Shown here: positions 22,339 through 34,690 of the stretch, one piece after another
Position numbering within the stretch: position 1 is the first letter of the stretch
Layout of the letters: every line of letters starts with the position of its first letter
From: Pardosa pseudoannulata
Lineage: Eukaryota > Arthropoda > Arachnida > Araneae > Lycosidae
Assembly (NCBI GenBank): GCA_032207245.1
Contig: CM063500.1
Span: forward strand, 81,416,125-81,480,124
Direction: 5' to 3'
DNA length: 64,000 bases
Notes under the pieces: model-generated
Databases searched by the model: none
What the model saw: the letters and a program-made list of their open reading frames with translations, nothing else
What the model was told of the DNA's origin: nothing
Translations under genes and position numbers: made by a program

Positions 22339-22475
22339 AAAAATTAGAGTATTAAATATAAGTTATTTAAAATATTTATATATAAATAGAATTTAATATG
22401 AATATAATATCTATATTTAAATAGAATTAAGGAATACTTTTCTTGGGGACAATTAAAACTACCGAATTAGGTTTA
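22337..22475. repeat. 139-bp direct repeat flanking the LTR (right)
   Basis: Second copy of 21856-21994. It starts exactly at the LTR edge (sharing CA), which is far longer than any normal LTR target duplication. Confidence 0.8.
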
Positions 22476-22739
22476 GGCACATTTTTATAGAATTTTATTA
22501 GTATATCCGAGAGTGCTAAGACACTTAAATAGAAATTTCTATTATAAACAGAAATGACTCATTTCAGTGACGATGTGAAAAGTTATTTCCCCCACTTCAG
22601 TAAATGTTTACATGCATAGTGGTATCTTCACTGTGAAATACTTAAAATCCAAGTAGACCATACTGGTCTGATTACAATCGGGCTATTTTTTTCTATTTAC
22701 ATTTGATGTTTGTTTATAAGAGTTACACTGAGTATTACC

Positions 22740-23290
22740 AACTTTTTATTAGAAAAATATTCGTGTACTGATGTACTTTCCCCACAATGGGCAGCACGTG
22801 CTCACACACAGCTGTGGACTTAATTTCTAAGAAGAATATAGACGCAGTGTAGACTTCGACTTTTAGTGGGGCACCCCTGAGGAGGAGTTATAGCTGAGTT
22901 TAACTATAATGGTCAAGCCCAGGCATGGATGTTAGCCGTGAGATATGGGGGAAGTGGCTAGGCAATAATGTCAATTTTCACTAAAGCGGCATTTTAATTA
23001 GCCCCTTTGTGGGAAAAATTTCACTAACAAGTGACTGGAAAGGAGAAAAAAGGGCGTTGAGCTTTTGTATAAAGTTGAAAAAAAAAAGTTGGAAAATGAG
23101 ACGAAGTCGGGAGCCAGAGGGAACGGGTACATCCAGATCTCGTGAACAAGCAGGGGTTGGTAGTCAGTTAATGGGTACATCGAGCCAAGTGAGCAAGCCA
23201 GAGAATCCAAGACCACAGATAATGTCCAATCCCGCTCTCCTAGAGTCCTAGAATTCTGCCTAAAGTCCCGCACTGCTTCCCGTTGAAGGC
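22740..23290 (+). pseudogene. Gag-like or leader segment of a retroelement (copy 1)
   Basis: An open frame at 23009-23251 has a Lys/Arg/Glu-rich start (KGEKRALSF, KKSWKMRRSREPEGTGTSRS) and ends ALLES. Similar sequence occurs on the minus strand at 53040-53500 (GTGGGAAAATTTC, CAAGTGATTGGCAAGG, GTTGGAAAACGAAG), indicating a dispersed family. The basic, charged composition resembles the N-terminal region of LTR-retrotransposon Gag proteins, but I see no Cys knuckle and no confirmed homologue. Low certainty. Confidence 0.4.
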
Positions 23291-23306
23291 TTGGAGGTAA
23301 ACTGAC

Positions 23307-23876
23307 TTAACCCCTTCCGGTAAAATGACGAGTCTATCTCCTCATTGGTTTTTGATTCCATCGCATGACGAGCTACACTCGTCATGCGATTAAGTTACTC
23401 TTAAATATGATAATTAATTTAGTTTAAAATTTCTAGTGTACTGAATTTGGCAACACTTTTGTTACTTGTGGAAATCTCAGGTCACTATTACATATTGTTT
23501 ACTTAGAATTTCTTGGTACAAGTCATTGCCAAATTAATGAGTCAGAATAAAAGAAAACCTACTAAGAAATGCCGTGTGTGTTACAAGAATCAAATTAAAA
23601 GTGAGACTACTTGGCGGTGTAAACAATTAAGAATTTCTTTGCACTTTGTTTTGAAAAGTACCACTAGCTTGAAGACTATTATCTGTATACCTTATTAATG
23701 TTTTGCTTTGATATTTTCTTAATTTTACTGTTCTGATATTATTTAACACTATGTAAAAAGTGGATTTTAATTAAGAATATGTAAGAATAGTAAAATGAAA
23801 CAAGTTTTTTAAATAAAAGTTAAATGGTTATTTCATGCCCAGTTTTTCATTATTAAATCATACCGGAAGGGGTTAA
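23307..23876 (+). mobile_element. piggyBac-derived MITE, copy 3 (recombinant)
   Basis: TTAA-flanked. The left part shares diagnostic changes with copy 4 (GTCTATCTCCTCATTGG, GATTCCATCGCATGACG); the right part shares those of copy 2 (GGTACAAGTCATTGCC, AGACTACTTGGCGGTG, CATACCGGAAGG). The switch lies between 23492 (last copy-4 base) and 23516 (first copy-2 base). The left flank equals that of copy 4 and the right flank that of copy 2. The frame at 23513-23698 again encodes KKCRVCYKNQIKSETTWRCK. This is the reciprocal product expected from unequal crossover between copies 2 and 4. Confidence 0.9.
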
Positions 23877-24929
23877 TAAAATGTTGAAACTTGAAATGTG
23901 ATTTCTGAAAAAGTTCTTAAAACATTGTTAAAAATTATTATGAATGCTTTTGATAGTATTTACTAGTGAATGACCTAAAAGCTTTAAAGTTGGATCATTT
24001 TTAATGATGTTATACTCATGGTTAGATATAAAGGTAATGGAAATTCGTTAAAAATTCATCGTGTATGATTTTGAAGGACCAACATTTTTTACCAAATGAA
24101 AATTAAGCAAAGATTTTAGGTGATTCACTAGTCCAGTGTATAAGAAATGTGTTGCATCAAAAATTATTGAAATAATTTATTAAAAATTTAGATCTTTTGA
24201 AAAAACCCAATTTTTTACTAAATTTTCCTCATTTATTAGAAATTTTATAAAAACTTCTCCAGGAATAACTTCTTTAAGTGCAATTCTCTATGATAAAATA
24301 AAAAATAAATCTAAAAACGTAAATACATGAACTAGTTTCTACGTTTAAAGAAAAAAGTTCTCCGAACGTAGACGGATACCTTAATCATTTCTTACTTTAA
24401 ATTATATAAATATAGTCTGCATTATTTTCAAACGTTTTATCACTCAACTTAAATATTACGTAAGTAATTTTCTATAATATTGGCTTGAATAATAGATTAG
24501 GTACGTGGGTGATAAATTTCAATTTAATCATCGATTATTTTTCATTGCAATGAAAATTTTATCGGTATTAACATCAAATTCTATACCTCCAAGGTGTAAT
24601 GAAAATGGTAGTTTTATTCCTTTACTTACATTAATTACCGTGGAAAATAAAAAAATAAAGGTAATTTCGACGTAGCTTAGAAACTTTAAATTATCTTTCT
24701 AACTGAATTCAATGTGATTCTAAACTGCATTCAACAGTATCGGGAGATTTTAGAAGAGTATGAAGATGAACATATTATTGAGCGTGTATCAGATAATTCT
24801 CAGCCATAGAACAAACCACTTTTAACCGTCTCATAGGGTACTTTATAATTCTGGAAAATTACAATTTTTTCTGATTCCGTCATATGACTTGCTATATGCT
24901 TGTCTTTTTATAGTAAAATTATTAACTCG

Positions 24930-25140
24930 TTAACCCCTTAACTGCCACATTCGTTTATATATACGCTTTGCACATTTAATTTGTTAACGGCTTCATGCGT
25001 ACTATATAAGAGAATGTACTTAAATGACAAATATGAAATGAGCAAGAAATACAAAACAGGAAGGCGGATGTATACGACCAAGACAGTTAAAGCATCGACT
25101 TCGCCGGACATATATACGGCAGCGACAGTTAAGGGGTTAA
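24930..25140. mobile_element. TTAA-flanked MITE, CCCCTTAACTG type (copy 2, by duplication)
   Basis: Same element as 21504-21714, same 211-bp length; present because of the segmental duplication, not an independent insertion. Confidence 0.8.
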
Positions 25141-25446
25141 AAATGGGTATATAAAATATGCAATTTACTTACCTAAAGAGAATTGAAACTTCAGGAACTC
25201 CAAACTTCATATTGTCTACAATAACCAGAAGGATGATGTACTAGACCTTCCCTTAATCTCCATAACATTCAACATGAAAAACAAAAAATTAGAGTATTAA
25301 ATATAAGTTATTTAAAATATTTATATATAAATAGAATTTAATATGAATATAATATCTATATTTAAATAGAATTGAAGAATACTTTTTTTGGGGACAATTG
25401 AAACTACCGAATTAGGTTTAACATTTCTTAGTTAATCTTAGTTCCA

Positions 25447-25764
25447 TGTTGTTACCAATTTATGAAGCGTAGCGTTCGTGGATTGAGTAGACTTTGAATT
25501 AAGACAGCAAAAATAACAGCACTTTATTCGTAATGCAGGGAAAACACGAATACAGCAGCCAACACCGCGAGCTTTGGCTAGCACAGGCGATAGTTCACTA
25601 AAACTCTTAGCGCCAAACAACGTAGGTCTTTACCTCTACAAATTTCTCAGCTAACTGAACCTCGATCAAGATCGGCCACCGGTATTTATATCCTCGGGAG
25701 AAACTGGAATATTCTAGAAAGTACTAGGTACAAACGGTCGCCAAGAAAGTCGCCAAGTCAAACA
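25447..25764 (-). mobile_element. LTR with heat-shock-element-like promoter (copy 2, by duplication)
   Basis: Copy of 22021-22338. The GGAATATTCTAGAAA motif is at 25706-25720 and the TATA box follows on the minus strand. It is again flanked by the 139-bp repeats. Confidence 0.7.
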
Positions 25765-26076
25765 AAAAATTAGAGTATTAAATATAAGTTATTTAAAATA
25801 TTTATATTTAAATAGAATTTAATATGAATATAATATCTATATTTAAATAGAATTGAGGAATACTTTTTTGGGGACAATTGAAACTACCGAACTAGGTTTA
25901 GGCACATTTTTATAGAATTTTATTAGTATATCCGAGAGTGCTAAGACACTTGAAAAATAGAAATTTCTATTATAAACAGAAATGACTCATTTCAGTGACG
26001 ATGTGAAAAGTTATTTCCCCCACTTCAGTAAATGTTTACATGAATAGTGGTATCTTCACAGTGAAATACTTAAAAT

Positions 26077-26103
26077 CCAAGTAGACCATACTGGTCTACT
26101 TGG
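26077..26103. repeat. Perfect 12-bp inverted repeat
   Basis: CCAAGTAGACCA-TAC-TGGTCTACTTGG. The orthologous site in unit 1 (22649-22675) keeps only the left arm and the first bases of the right arm (TGGTCTGATTAC). Confidence 0.8.
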
Positions 26104-26164
26104 TCACTATTACAGTCGGGATATTTTTTCCATTTACATTTGATGTTTGTTTATAAGAGTTACA

Positions 26165-26735
26165 CTGAGTATTACCTACGTTTTATTAGAAAAATATTCG
26201 TGTACTGATGTACTTTTCCCACAATGGGCAGCACGTGCACACACACAGCTGTGGACTTAATTTCTAAGAAGAATATGGACGCAGCTGTGGACTTAGAGTT
26301 TCAGTGAGGCATATATTATAGTTGGAGTTATAGCTGATTGAGTTTAACTATAGTGGTCAAGCCCAGGCACGGATGTTAGCCGTGAGATAGGGAGGAAGGG
26401 CTAGGCAATAATGTCAATTTTCACTAAAGCGGCATTTTAATGAGCCCCTTTGTGGGAAAGATTTCACTAACAAGTGATTGGAAAGGAGAAAAAAAGGGCG
26501 TTGAGCCTTTGTGTAAAGTTGAAAAAAAAAGTTGGAAAATGAGACGAAGTCGGGAGCCAGAGGGAACGGGTACATCCAGATCTCGTGAACAAGCAGGGGT
26601 TGGTAGTCAGTTAATGGGTACATCGAGCCAAGTGAGCAAGCCAGAGAATCCAAGACCACAGATAATGTCCAATCCCGCTCTCCTAGAGTCCTAGAATTCT
26701 GCCTAAAGTCCCGCACTGCTTCCCGTTGAAGGCTT
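26165..26735 (+). pseudogene. Gag-like or leader segment (copy 2, by duplication)
   Basis: Duplicate of 22740-23290. The frame at 26440-26694 ends with the same MRRSREPEGTGTSRS...ALLES sequence, but its start differs through small indels (KGEKKGVEPLCKVEKK), so the amino end of the frame is not conserved. Confidence 0.4.
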
Positions 26736-26749
26736 GGAGGTAAACTGAC

Positions 26750-27307
26750 TTAACCCCTTCCGGTAAAATGACGAGTCTATCTCCTCATTGGTTTTTGATT
26801 CCATCGCATGACGAGCTACACTCGTCATGCGATTAAGTTACTCTTAAATATGATAATTTAGTTTAAAATTTCTAGTGTACTGAATTTGGCAACACTTTTG
26901 TTACTTGTGGAAATCTCAGGTCACTATTACATATTGTTTACTTAGAATTTCTTGATACAAATCACTGCCAATTTGATGAATCAGAATGAAAGAAAACCTA
27001 AGAAATGCCGTGCGTGTTACAATAATCAAATTAGAAGTGAAACTCCCTGGCGGAGTAAACAATTCAGAATTCCTTTGCACTTTGTTTTGAAAAGTACCAC
27101 TAAATTGAAGATTTATCTGTATACCTTATTAATGTTTTGCTTTGATATTTTCTTAATTTTACCGTTTCTGGTATTATTTAACACTATGTAAAAAGTGGAT
27201 TTTAATTAAAAATATGTAACAATTGTAAAATGAAACAAGTTTTTTAAATAAAAAATTGTTACTTCATACACAGTTTTTCATTATTTAATCGCACCGGAAG
27301 GGGTTAA
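26750..27307 (+). mobile_element. piggyBac-derived MITE, copy 4
   Basis: TTAA-flanked, with termini CCCCTTCCGGT/ACCGGAAGGGG. Its left half is nearly identical to copy 3 and its right half is distinct (KKCRACYNNQIRSETPWRSK; the third Cys is now Ser). It marks the downstream end of the tandem duplication and is the second parent of copy 3. Confidence 0.85.
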
Positions 27308-27554
27308 TATTCATAGACTGACCGAGGTCTCAAAATATTGTGATAAAGGAATACTAATGTAAAAATTGAAATAATGAATGTCATTAATCAAGTCACATAT
27401 TAAACTCTAAATAATATATAATAAATGTTTTAATTTAAATATATAGCATTTACTTTTAATTATATTGAGTATATTTTGCTGTGTTTACTCTTTGAAGAAC
27501 GGACACTCGTGTATGTGTTGTAAGTACTTCACAACAATTCGCATTTATTAAGAA

Positions 27555-30500
27555 ATTGCATTTTAACGAACACTATTAACCTAATTCACAAAACACTTGC
27601 ATGCATGGGGGTGAATGTGCGCTAAAATAGTCATTTAGACTGTATTGACAGGTTGGGGCACTAAACATAAGTTCACATGCTATTAGAATGATATCGCAAC
27701 TGTATTTTATAATTAAATTAGGCCAGAATTCAAATTCAATATGGAAGATATATGAAGAAAACATTAAAAATTACTGCAGTTAAAAAATTATAAGCCTTAC
27801 TTAATTCATATAGTAAATTAATTTCCAACTATAGATTTAGACGAGTGTATTCGAGAAAACAAGTTCATCTGCATGAATCAAGGCAACTAAATAAAGGTTA
27901 ATTGTTGGTGCACTTAACATTAATACAATTATAATTAGATAAATCTTTGATATTGCATCTGTCTTCAGGAAAAACAAAGTGACACATATGTAAAATATGA
28001 AACACTGAAAAAATTACTAAAACTTTTTGACTCTTTTATATTGTTTGGAAAGTCAGTTCCTCTGAAGGAAAGTCACTAACGATGAACATGCGTATTTTTT
28101 GAAAAACATAGCATTGAAACAGTATTCTAGCAATACAGCAGGGCAAAACATAACTACAGCAATGTAAGAAACACATTGAGCAATTTAATATAAGTAACAT
28201 TCTAACTGAAGATCATCTTGAATTCGTCGTAAAGATAAGTTCCATTGCATTAAAGTCATTAAGAATGATTTAAAACTTAATGTGTTGTACTATCTGCAAA
28301 GATTTTTAGAATATGGTATCGCAATTACGTTTAATTAATACAACATGACGAAAAATAAAAATTACTGCAGTGTAAGAAATAGTAAAAAGACTGACAAATG
28401 CACTATAAAAATTGCCATTTTAACAATATATCCCCTTGAATTTTTTCTAAAGACCAGTTGCAATGCATGGAAGCCAATCCGACTGCCCTAACATTTAATA
28501 TGGGTGCAGGCTGTGACTACACATTTTTAGAATAATCTGGCATTGCAACTGCCTTTTAGTAACAGATGGTGACATACAAATGACAGTTACACCACTGTAA
28601 AATTTAAATGCACCAGCCGAAGTGCTATACAAATTACATTACGAGTATACATTTGTTTCAAATTGCCTGGAAGAACAGTTGCAATGCATGGAAGCAAATA
28701 CTACTGCCCTAAAATTTAATGTGGATGCACTGACTATAAGCACAAATTCTTAGAATAATCTGGTATTGCAACTGTGTTCCAGTAATACAGGGAGATATAA
28801 AATATATATTGCAGCAAAAGATTTACATACAACGAAATAAGTGCTATAGGAAATTACGACATTAAAACAGATTTGCTTGAAAATACAGCGAAGAACAGAT
28901 GCAATGCATGAAAACCAATACGGCTACCCTAAACATTTAAAGTAGGTGCACTGACTATGAGCACATATTTTTAGAATAATCTGGCATTGCAATTTTCTAT
29001 AAATACAAGGTGACAAAAATAACAGTTACTGCAGTAAAAAAATGTTCAAATATACCGGCACGACTATTAAATGAAGTTCATACATTTCCAGGATAGGTTG
29101 GCTTGAATTTGCGGGGAAAACGAGCTGCAATGCACGAATGTCAATACGACTGCCCTAACATTTAATGTGGGTGTACTGAAGAGGAGCACACATATTTTTA
29201 GAATAATCTGGCATTGCAACTGTCTTCTATTAATACAAGGTGACAAAAATAACAGTTACTGCAGTGTAAAAATATTAAAATATACCGCCACGACTATTGA
29301 GCGAAGTTCATACATTTCAAGTATAGGTTGGACTGAATTTGCCAGGAAAACGAGCTGCAATGCACGGATGTCCATACGACTGCCCTAACATTTAATGTGG
29401 GTGTACTGAAGAGGAGCACACATTTTTAGAATAATCTGGCATTGCAACTGTTTTCTATTAATACAAGGTGATAAAAATAAGTTACTGCAGTATAAAAATA
29501 TTCAAATATACCGCCACGACTATTGAGCGAAGTTCATACATTTGCAGTATAGGTTGGCTTGAATTTGCCGGGAAAACGAGCTGCAATGCACAAATGTCAA
29601 TACGACTGCCCTAACATTTAATGTGGGTGTACTGAAGAGGAGCACACATTTTTAGAATAATCTGGCATTGCAACTGTTTTCTATTAATACAAGGTGATAA
29701 AAATAAGTTACTGCAGTATAAAAATATTCAAATATACTGGCACAAGTGTTATAGAAAATTACGACATTTCGAGTATTGATTCTCTTTAATTTATCTGGAA
29801 GAGAAATTGCAATGCATGAATGTAAATACGACTGCCCTATCATTTAATGGTGGTGTACTGACTGAGCACACATATTTTTGAAAAATCTGGCATTGCAACT
29901 ATCTTCTATTAATACACGGACACAAAAATAAGTTACTGCAGTAAAAAAGAAATATTCAAATATACCGGCACGACTATTGTAGGAACTTCATACATTTCCT
30001 GTATAAGTTGGCTTGAATTTGCCGGGAAGACGAGCTGCAATGCACGAATGTCAATACGACTGCCCTATCATTTAATGAGGGTGCACTGAATTGGGGCACA
30101 CCTATTTTTAGAATAATCTGGCATTCCAACTGTCTTCTATTAATACAAGGTGATAAAAATAATAGTTGCTGCAGTAAGAAATTATTTAAATACACTGTCA
30201 CAAGTACTATAAATTTACAATATTTGGAATATTGATTTACTTGAATTTGCCGGTAAGACCAGTATCAATGCATGGAAGCCAATACGACTGCCTTAACAAT
30301 GTGAGTGTACTGACAGTGAACACACATATTTCTAGAATAATCTGGCAATTCAACTGCCTTCTATAAATACAGGGTGACATAAAATGAGACTTCAGTGTAA
30401 AAATATACAAATAAACCGGAAAAACCGTTATAGAGAATTACATTACCAATATACATTTACTTTAAATTGCCTGAAAGAACAGTTGCACTGCATGGAAGCC

Positions 30501-33500
30501 AATGCGACTGCCCTAACACTTAATGTGGATGCACCGATTATGAGCACACACTTTTAGAATAATCTGGATTTGCAACTGTCTGAAACTAAAACAAGGTGAT
30601 ATAAAATTATAGTTATTGCAGTAAAAAAACTAAATACACCGGCACAAGTGATACAAGAAATTACATTTAAAACAGATTTGCTTGAATATACAGAAAAGAC
30701 CAGGTACAATGCATAAAAATCAATACGGCTACCCTAAACATTTAATGTAGGTGCACTGACAATGAGCACACATATTTTTTAGAATAATCTCGCATTGCAA
30801 CTGCCTTAGAGTAATACAAGTTAACCAAAAATAATAGCTAATGCAGTGTAAATATATATAAATACATCGACAAAAATGCTATAATTATATTTCATGTATA
30901 GATTTCATTTAATTTGCCGGGAAGAGAAGTTGCAATGAAAAAATGTCAATACGACTGCCTTAACATTTAATGTTCATGCACTGACAATGAGCACACACGT
31001 TTTGAATACACTGGCAGTGCAACTTTCTTCTAGGAATGCAGGGTGTAATAAAATAGTTACCGCTATGAGAATTGCACCGATACAAGTGTTATAGAAATTA
31101 CATTATAAGTATACATTTGCTTGAAATTGCCTGAAAGAACAGTTGCAATGAACGAATGTCAATACATTTGACCTAACATTTAATGTGGGTGCACTGACTA
31201 TGAGCACACATATTTTAGAATAATCTGGCATTGCAACCGTCTTCTATTAATACATCGTGACAAAAATAACAGTTACTGCAGTGTAAAGATTCAAATATAG
31301 TGGCATAAGCATTATAGGAAATTACGACATTTCGAGTATCGATTGGCTTGAATTTGCCGAGAAGAGCAGTTGCAATGCACGAATGTCAATACGACTGCCT
31401 TAACATTTAATGTGGGTGCACTGACTGAGCACACATATTTTAGAATAATCTGGCATTGCAACAGTCTTCTTTTAAATACAGGGTAAGAAACATAACAGTG
31501 ATTGCAGTATGAAAGTATTTAAATATACTGGCACCACCATTATAGGAAGTTCATGCATTTCCAGTATAGGTTTGCTTGAATTTGCCAAGAAAACGAGCTG
31601 CAATGCACGAATGTCAGTACGACAGCCCTAAAATTTAATGTGGGTGTACTGACTGAGCACACATATTTTAGAATAATCTGTTATTGCAACTGTCTTCTAT
31701 TAATACAATATGATTAAAATAACAGTTACCGCAGTACAAAAATATTCAAATATACTAGCACAAGTGTTATGGAAAATTACGATATTTCGAGTATTGATTC
31801 TCTTGAATTTATCTGAAGAGAATTTGCAATGCATGAATGTCAGTACGACTGCCCTAACATTTAATGTGGGTGTACTGACTATGAGCACACATGTTTTAGA
31901 ATAATCTGGCATTGCAAATTTCTATTAATACAGGATGACAAAAAAAAAACAGTTTCTGCTGTATAAAAATATTCAAATATACTGGCACAAGCGTTACAGG
32001 AAATTACGACCTTTCACGTATACATTTCCTTTAATTTGCCTGGAAGGCCAGTTGCAATGCAGGAATAAGAATAGGACTGTCTTAACATTTAATGTAGGTG
32101 TACCGACTAAAAGCACACATATTTTTAGAATAATCTGGCATTGCAATTGTCTTCTATTATTACAGGATGACAAAAAACACAATCACTGCAGCGTGAAAAT
32201 ATTCAAATATACCGGCACGACTATTGAAGGAAGTTCGTACATTTCCTGTATAGGTTGGATTGAATTTGATACGAAAACGAGTTGCAATGCACGAATGTCA
32301 ATACGACATCCCTAACATTTAATGTGGGTGTACTGAATAGGAGCACACGTATTTTTAGAATAATCTGACATTGCAACTGTCTTCTATTAATACAGGATGA
32401 CAAAAAACATAATCACAGCAGCGTAAAAATATTCAAATATACCGCCACGAATATTGAAGGAAGTTCATATATTTCCTGTATAGGTTGGATTGAATTTGCC
32501 CGGGAGACGAGCTGAAATGCACGAATGTCAATATGACAGGCCTAACATTTAATGCGGGTTTACTGAAGAGGAGCACACATTTTTAGAATAATCTGGCATT
32601 GCAACAGTCTTCTTTTAATACAGGGAAGATAAATAACAGTGACTGAAGTATAAAAATACTTAAATATACCGGCACGACCATTATAGGAAATTCATTCATT
32701 TCCAGTATAGGTTCGCTTGAATTTGCCACGAAAACGAGCTGCAATGCACGAATGTCAATACGACAGCCCTAACATTTAATGTGGGTGTACTGACTATGAG
32801 CACACATGTTTTAGAATAATCTGGCATTGCAACTGTCTTCTATTAATACAGGATGACAAAAATAACAGTTACTGCTGTATACAAATATTCAAATATACTG
32901 GCACAAGCGTTACAGGAAATTACGACCTTTCACGTATACATTTCCTTTATTTTGATTGGAAGGCCAGTTGCAATGCATGAATATGAATAGGACTGCCCTA
33001 TCTTTTAATGTAGGTGTACTGACTAGGAGCACACATATTTTGGAATAATCTGGCATTGACACTGTCTTCTATTAATACAGTATGAAAAAAACACAATCAC
33101 TGCAGCCGAAAAGTATTCAAATATACTGGCATGACTATTGAAGGAAATTCATACATTTCCTGTATAGGTTGGATTGAATTTGATACGAAAACGAGCTGCA
33201 ATGCACGAATGTCAATACGACAGCCCTAACATTTAATGTGGGTGTACTGACTATGAGCACACATGTTTTAGAATAATCTGCCATTGCAACTGTCTTCTAT
33301 TAATACAGGATGACAAAAAAAAGCACTGCAGTGTAAAAATCTTCAAATATACCGGCACGACTATTGAAGGAAGTTCATACATTTCCAGTATAGGTTGATT
33401 TGAATTTCCAGGGAAAACGAGCTGCAATGCATGAATGTCAATACGACTGCCCTATCATTTAATGTGGGTGTACTGACTATGAGCACACATGTTTTAGAAT

Positions 33501-34690
33501 AATCTGGCATTGCAACTGTCTTCTATTAATACAAGGTGATAAAAATAACAGTTACTGCAGTATAAAAATATTCAAATATACTGGCACAAGTGTTATAGAT
33601 AATTACGACATTTCGAGTATTGATTCTCTTGAATTTATCTGGAAGAGAATTTGCAATGCTTGAATGTAAATACGACTGCTCTATCATTTAATGTGGGTGT
33701 ACTGACTATGAGCACACATTTTTAGAATAATCTGGCATTGCAAATGTCTTCTTATTAATACAGTATGACAAAAATATCAGTTACTGCTGTATAAAACTAT
33801 TCAAATATACTGGCACAAGCATTACAGAAAATTACGTCCTTTCACGAATACCTTTCCTTTAATTTGCCTGGAAGGACCAGTTGCAATGCATTGAAGCCAA
33901 TACGATTGCCCTAATATTTAATATGAGTGCACTGACAATGAGCACATATTTTTAGAATAATCTGGCAACTGTCTTCTATAAATACAGTGTGAAATAAAAT
34001 AATTATTGTAGTGTAAAATTATTTAATTACACCGGCATAAGTGGTACAGAAATTACATTTAGTGTCTAGATTTGCTTTAATTTACCGGGAAGACAATTTT
34101 CAGTACTGAAATGTCAAAACAACTATCTTAACATTTAATATGTGTGCACCAAAGAGGATTACACGTATTTTCTTTGATAATCTAATATTGTATTTGTCTT
34201 CTGGTACTGCAGGGTGATATCATTTAAAAAACAACATTTAAAGCAGTGTAAACAAAATAAGTTAATTTAAATCAGCCAATTTACTAGAGGAAATGCCGTC
34301 ATTTCGTTTAAGGATGCACTTTTATTTTCCCTGAAAACCAGATGCAACGTAGGAATGTGGGTACGACTGCAATAACTTTTAAAGTGTGAGTCACTGCCCA
34401 TGAATACACATTTTTCGTATAATCTCTCATTGCGACAGTTTTAATATCTCAGGGTAAGACAAATATAAAGAATTGACAAACACCAAAGAGGAAGTTTTAA
34501 ATGAAAATAAACTGGTACAATTTTTAATAAGATACTGACAGGTGAATTATAGTTTTGTTTGATTTTACCAAAAATACCTAAATTTCCTTTTGAGTAAGAA
34601 TACAAAGGCCCTGACGTTCAGCTTAGTTGTACTAGATATTAATAATTCTGCTTTTATAATAATATATTTGAAATTTCCTTTTAATACAAC
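27555..34690. repeat. ~228-bp satellite array, about 30 monomers
   Basis: Tandem monomers of 224-231 bp. Each contains TGCAATGCAYGAATGTCAAT, ACGACTGCCCTAACATTTAA, AGCACACAT, TTTAGAATAATCTGGCATTG and TTACTGCAGT. GAGCTGCAATGC anchors fall at 29122, 29352, 29578, 30032 and so on. Monomers in the centre are similar to each other; those before about 28400 and after about 34050 are strongly decayed. Subtypes recur: monomers near 32048 and 32964 share ACAATCACTGCAG and TTTGATACGAAAACGAG, while 31368 matches 32505 five monomers on. Every open frame inside is accidental and appears on both strands. Confidence 0.9.

Larger units (their letters stand above)
20457..23306. repeat. Tandem segmental duplication, unit 1 (spacer between MITE copies 2 and 3)
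   Basis: These 2850 bp recur at 23877-26749 (2873 bp) in the same orientation with scattered substitutions and small indels. In order it contains the remaining right part of the TTAA element, the Helitron 3' half, a 211-bp TTAA MITE, an LTR between 139-bp direct repeats, AT-rich DNA and a gag-like segment. Repeat period 3420-3443 bp measured between MITE ends. Confidence 0.9.
23877..26749. repeat. Tandem segmental duplication, unit 2
   Basis: Second copy of 20457-23306. It contains the Helitron 3' half (24385 to about 24900), the TTAA MITE, an LTR of identical length (318 bp), and the gag-like segment. A palindrome at 26077-26103 is intact here and broken in unit 1. The block around 26280-26330 differs most from unit 1. 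Confidence 0.9.

Noticed and set aside
31935..32315. 126-codon open frame
   Set aside because: It lies across satellite monomers; equivalent positions in neighbouring monomers have stops and frameshifts, and the opposite strand is also open.
27555..34690. CRISPR array
   Set aside because: The periodicity is ~228 bp with no repeat/spacer alternation, and the DNA is eukaryotic satellite.
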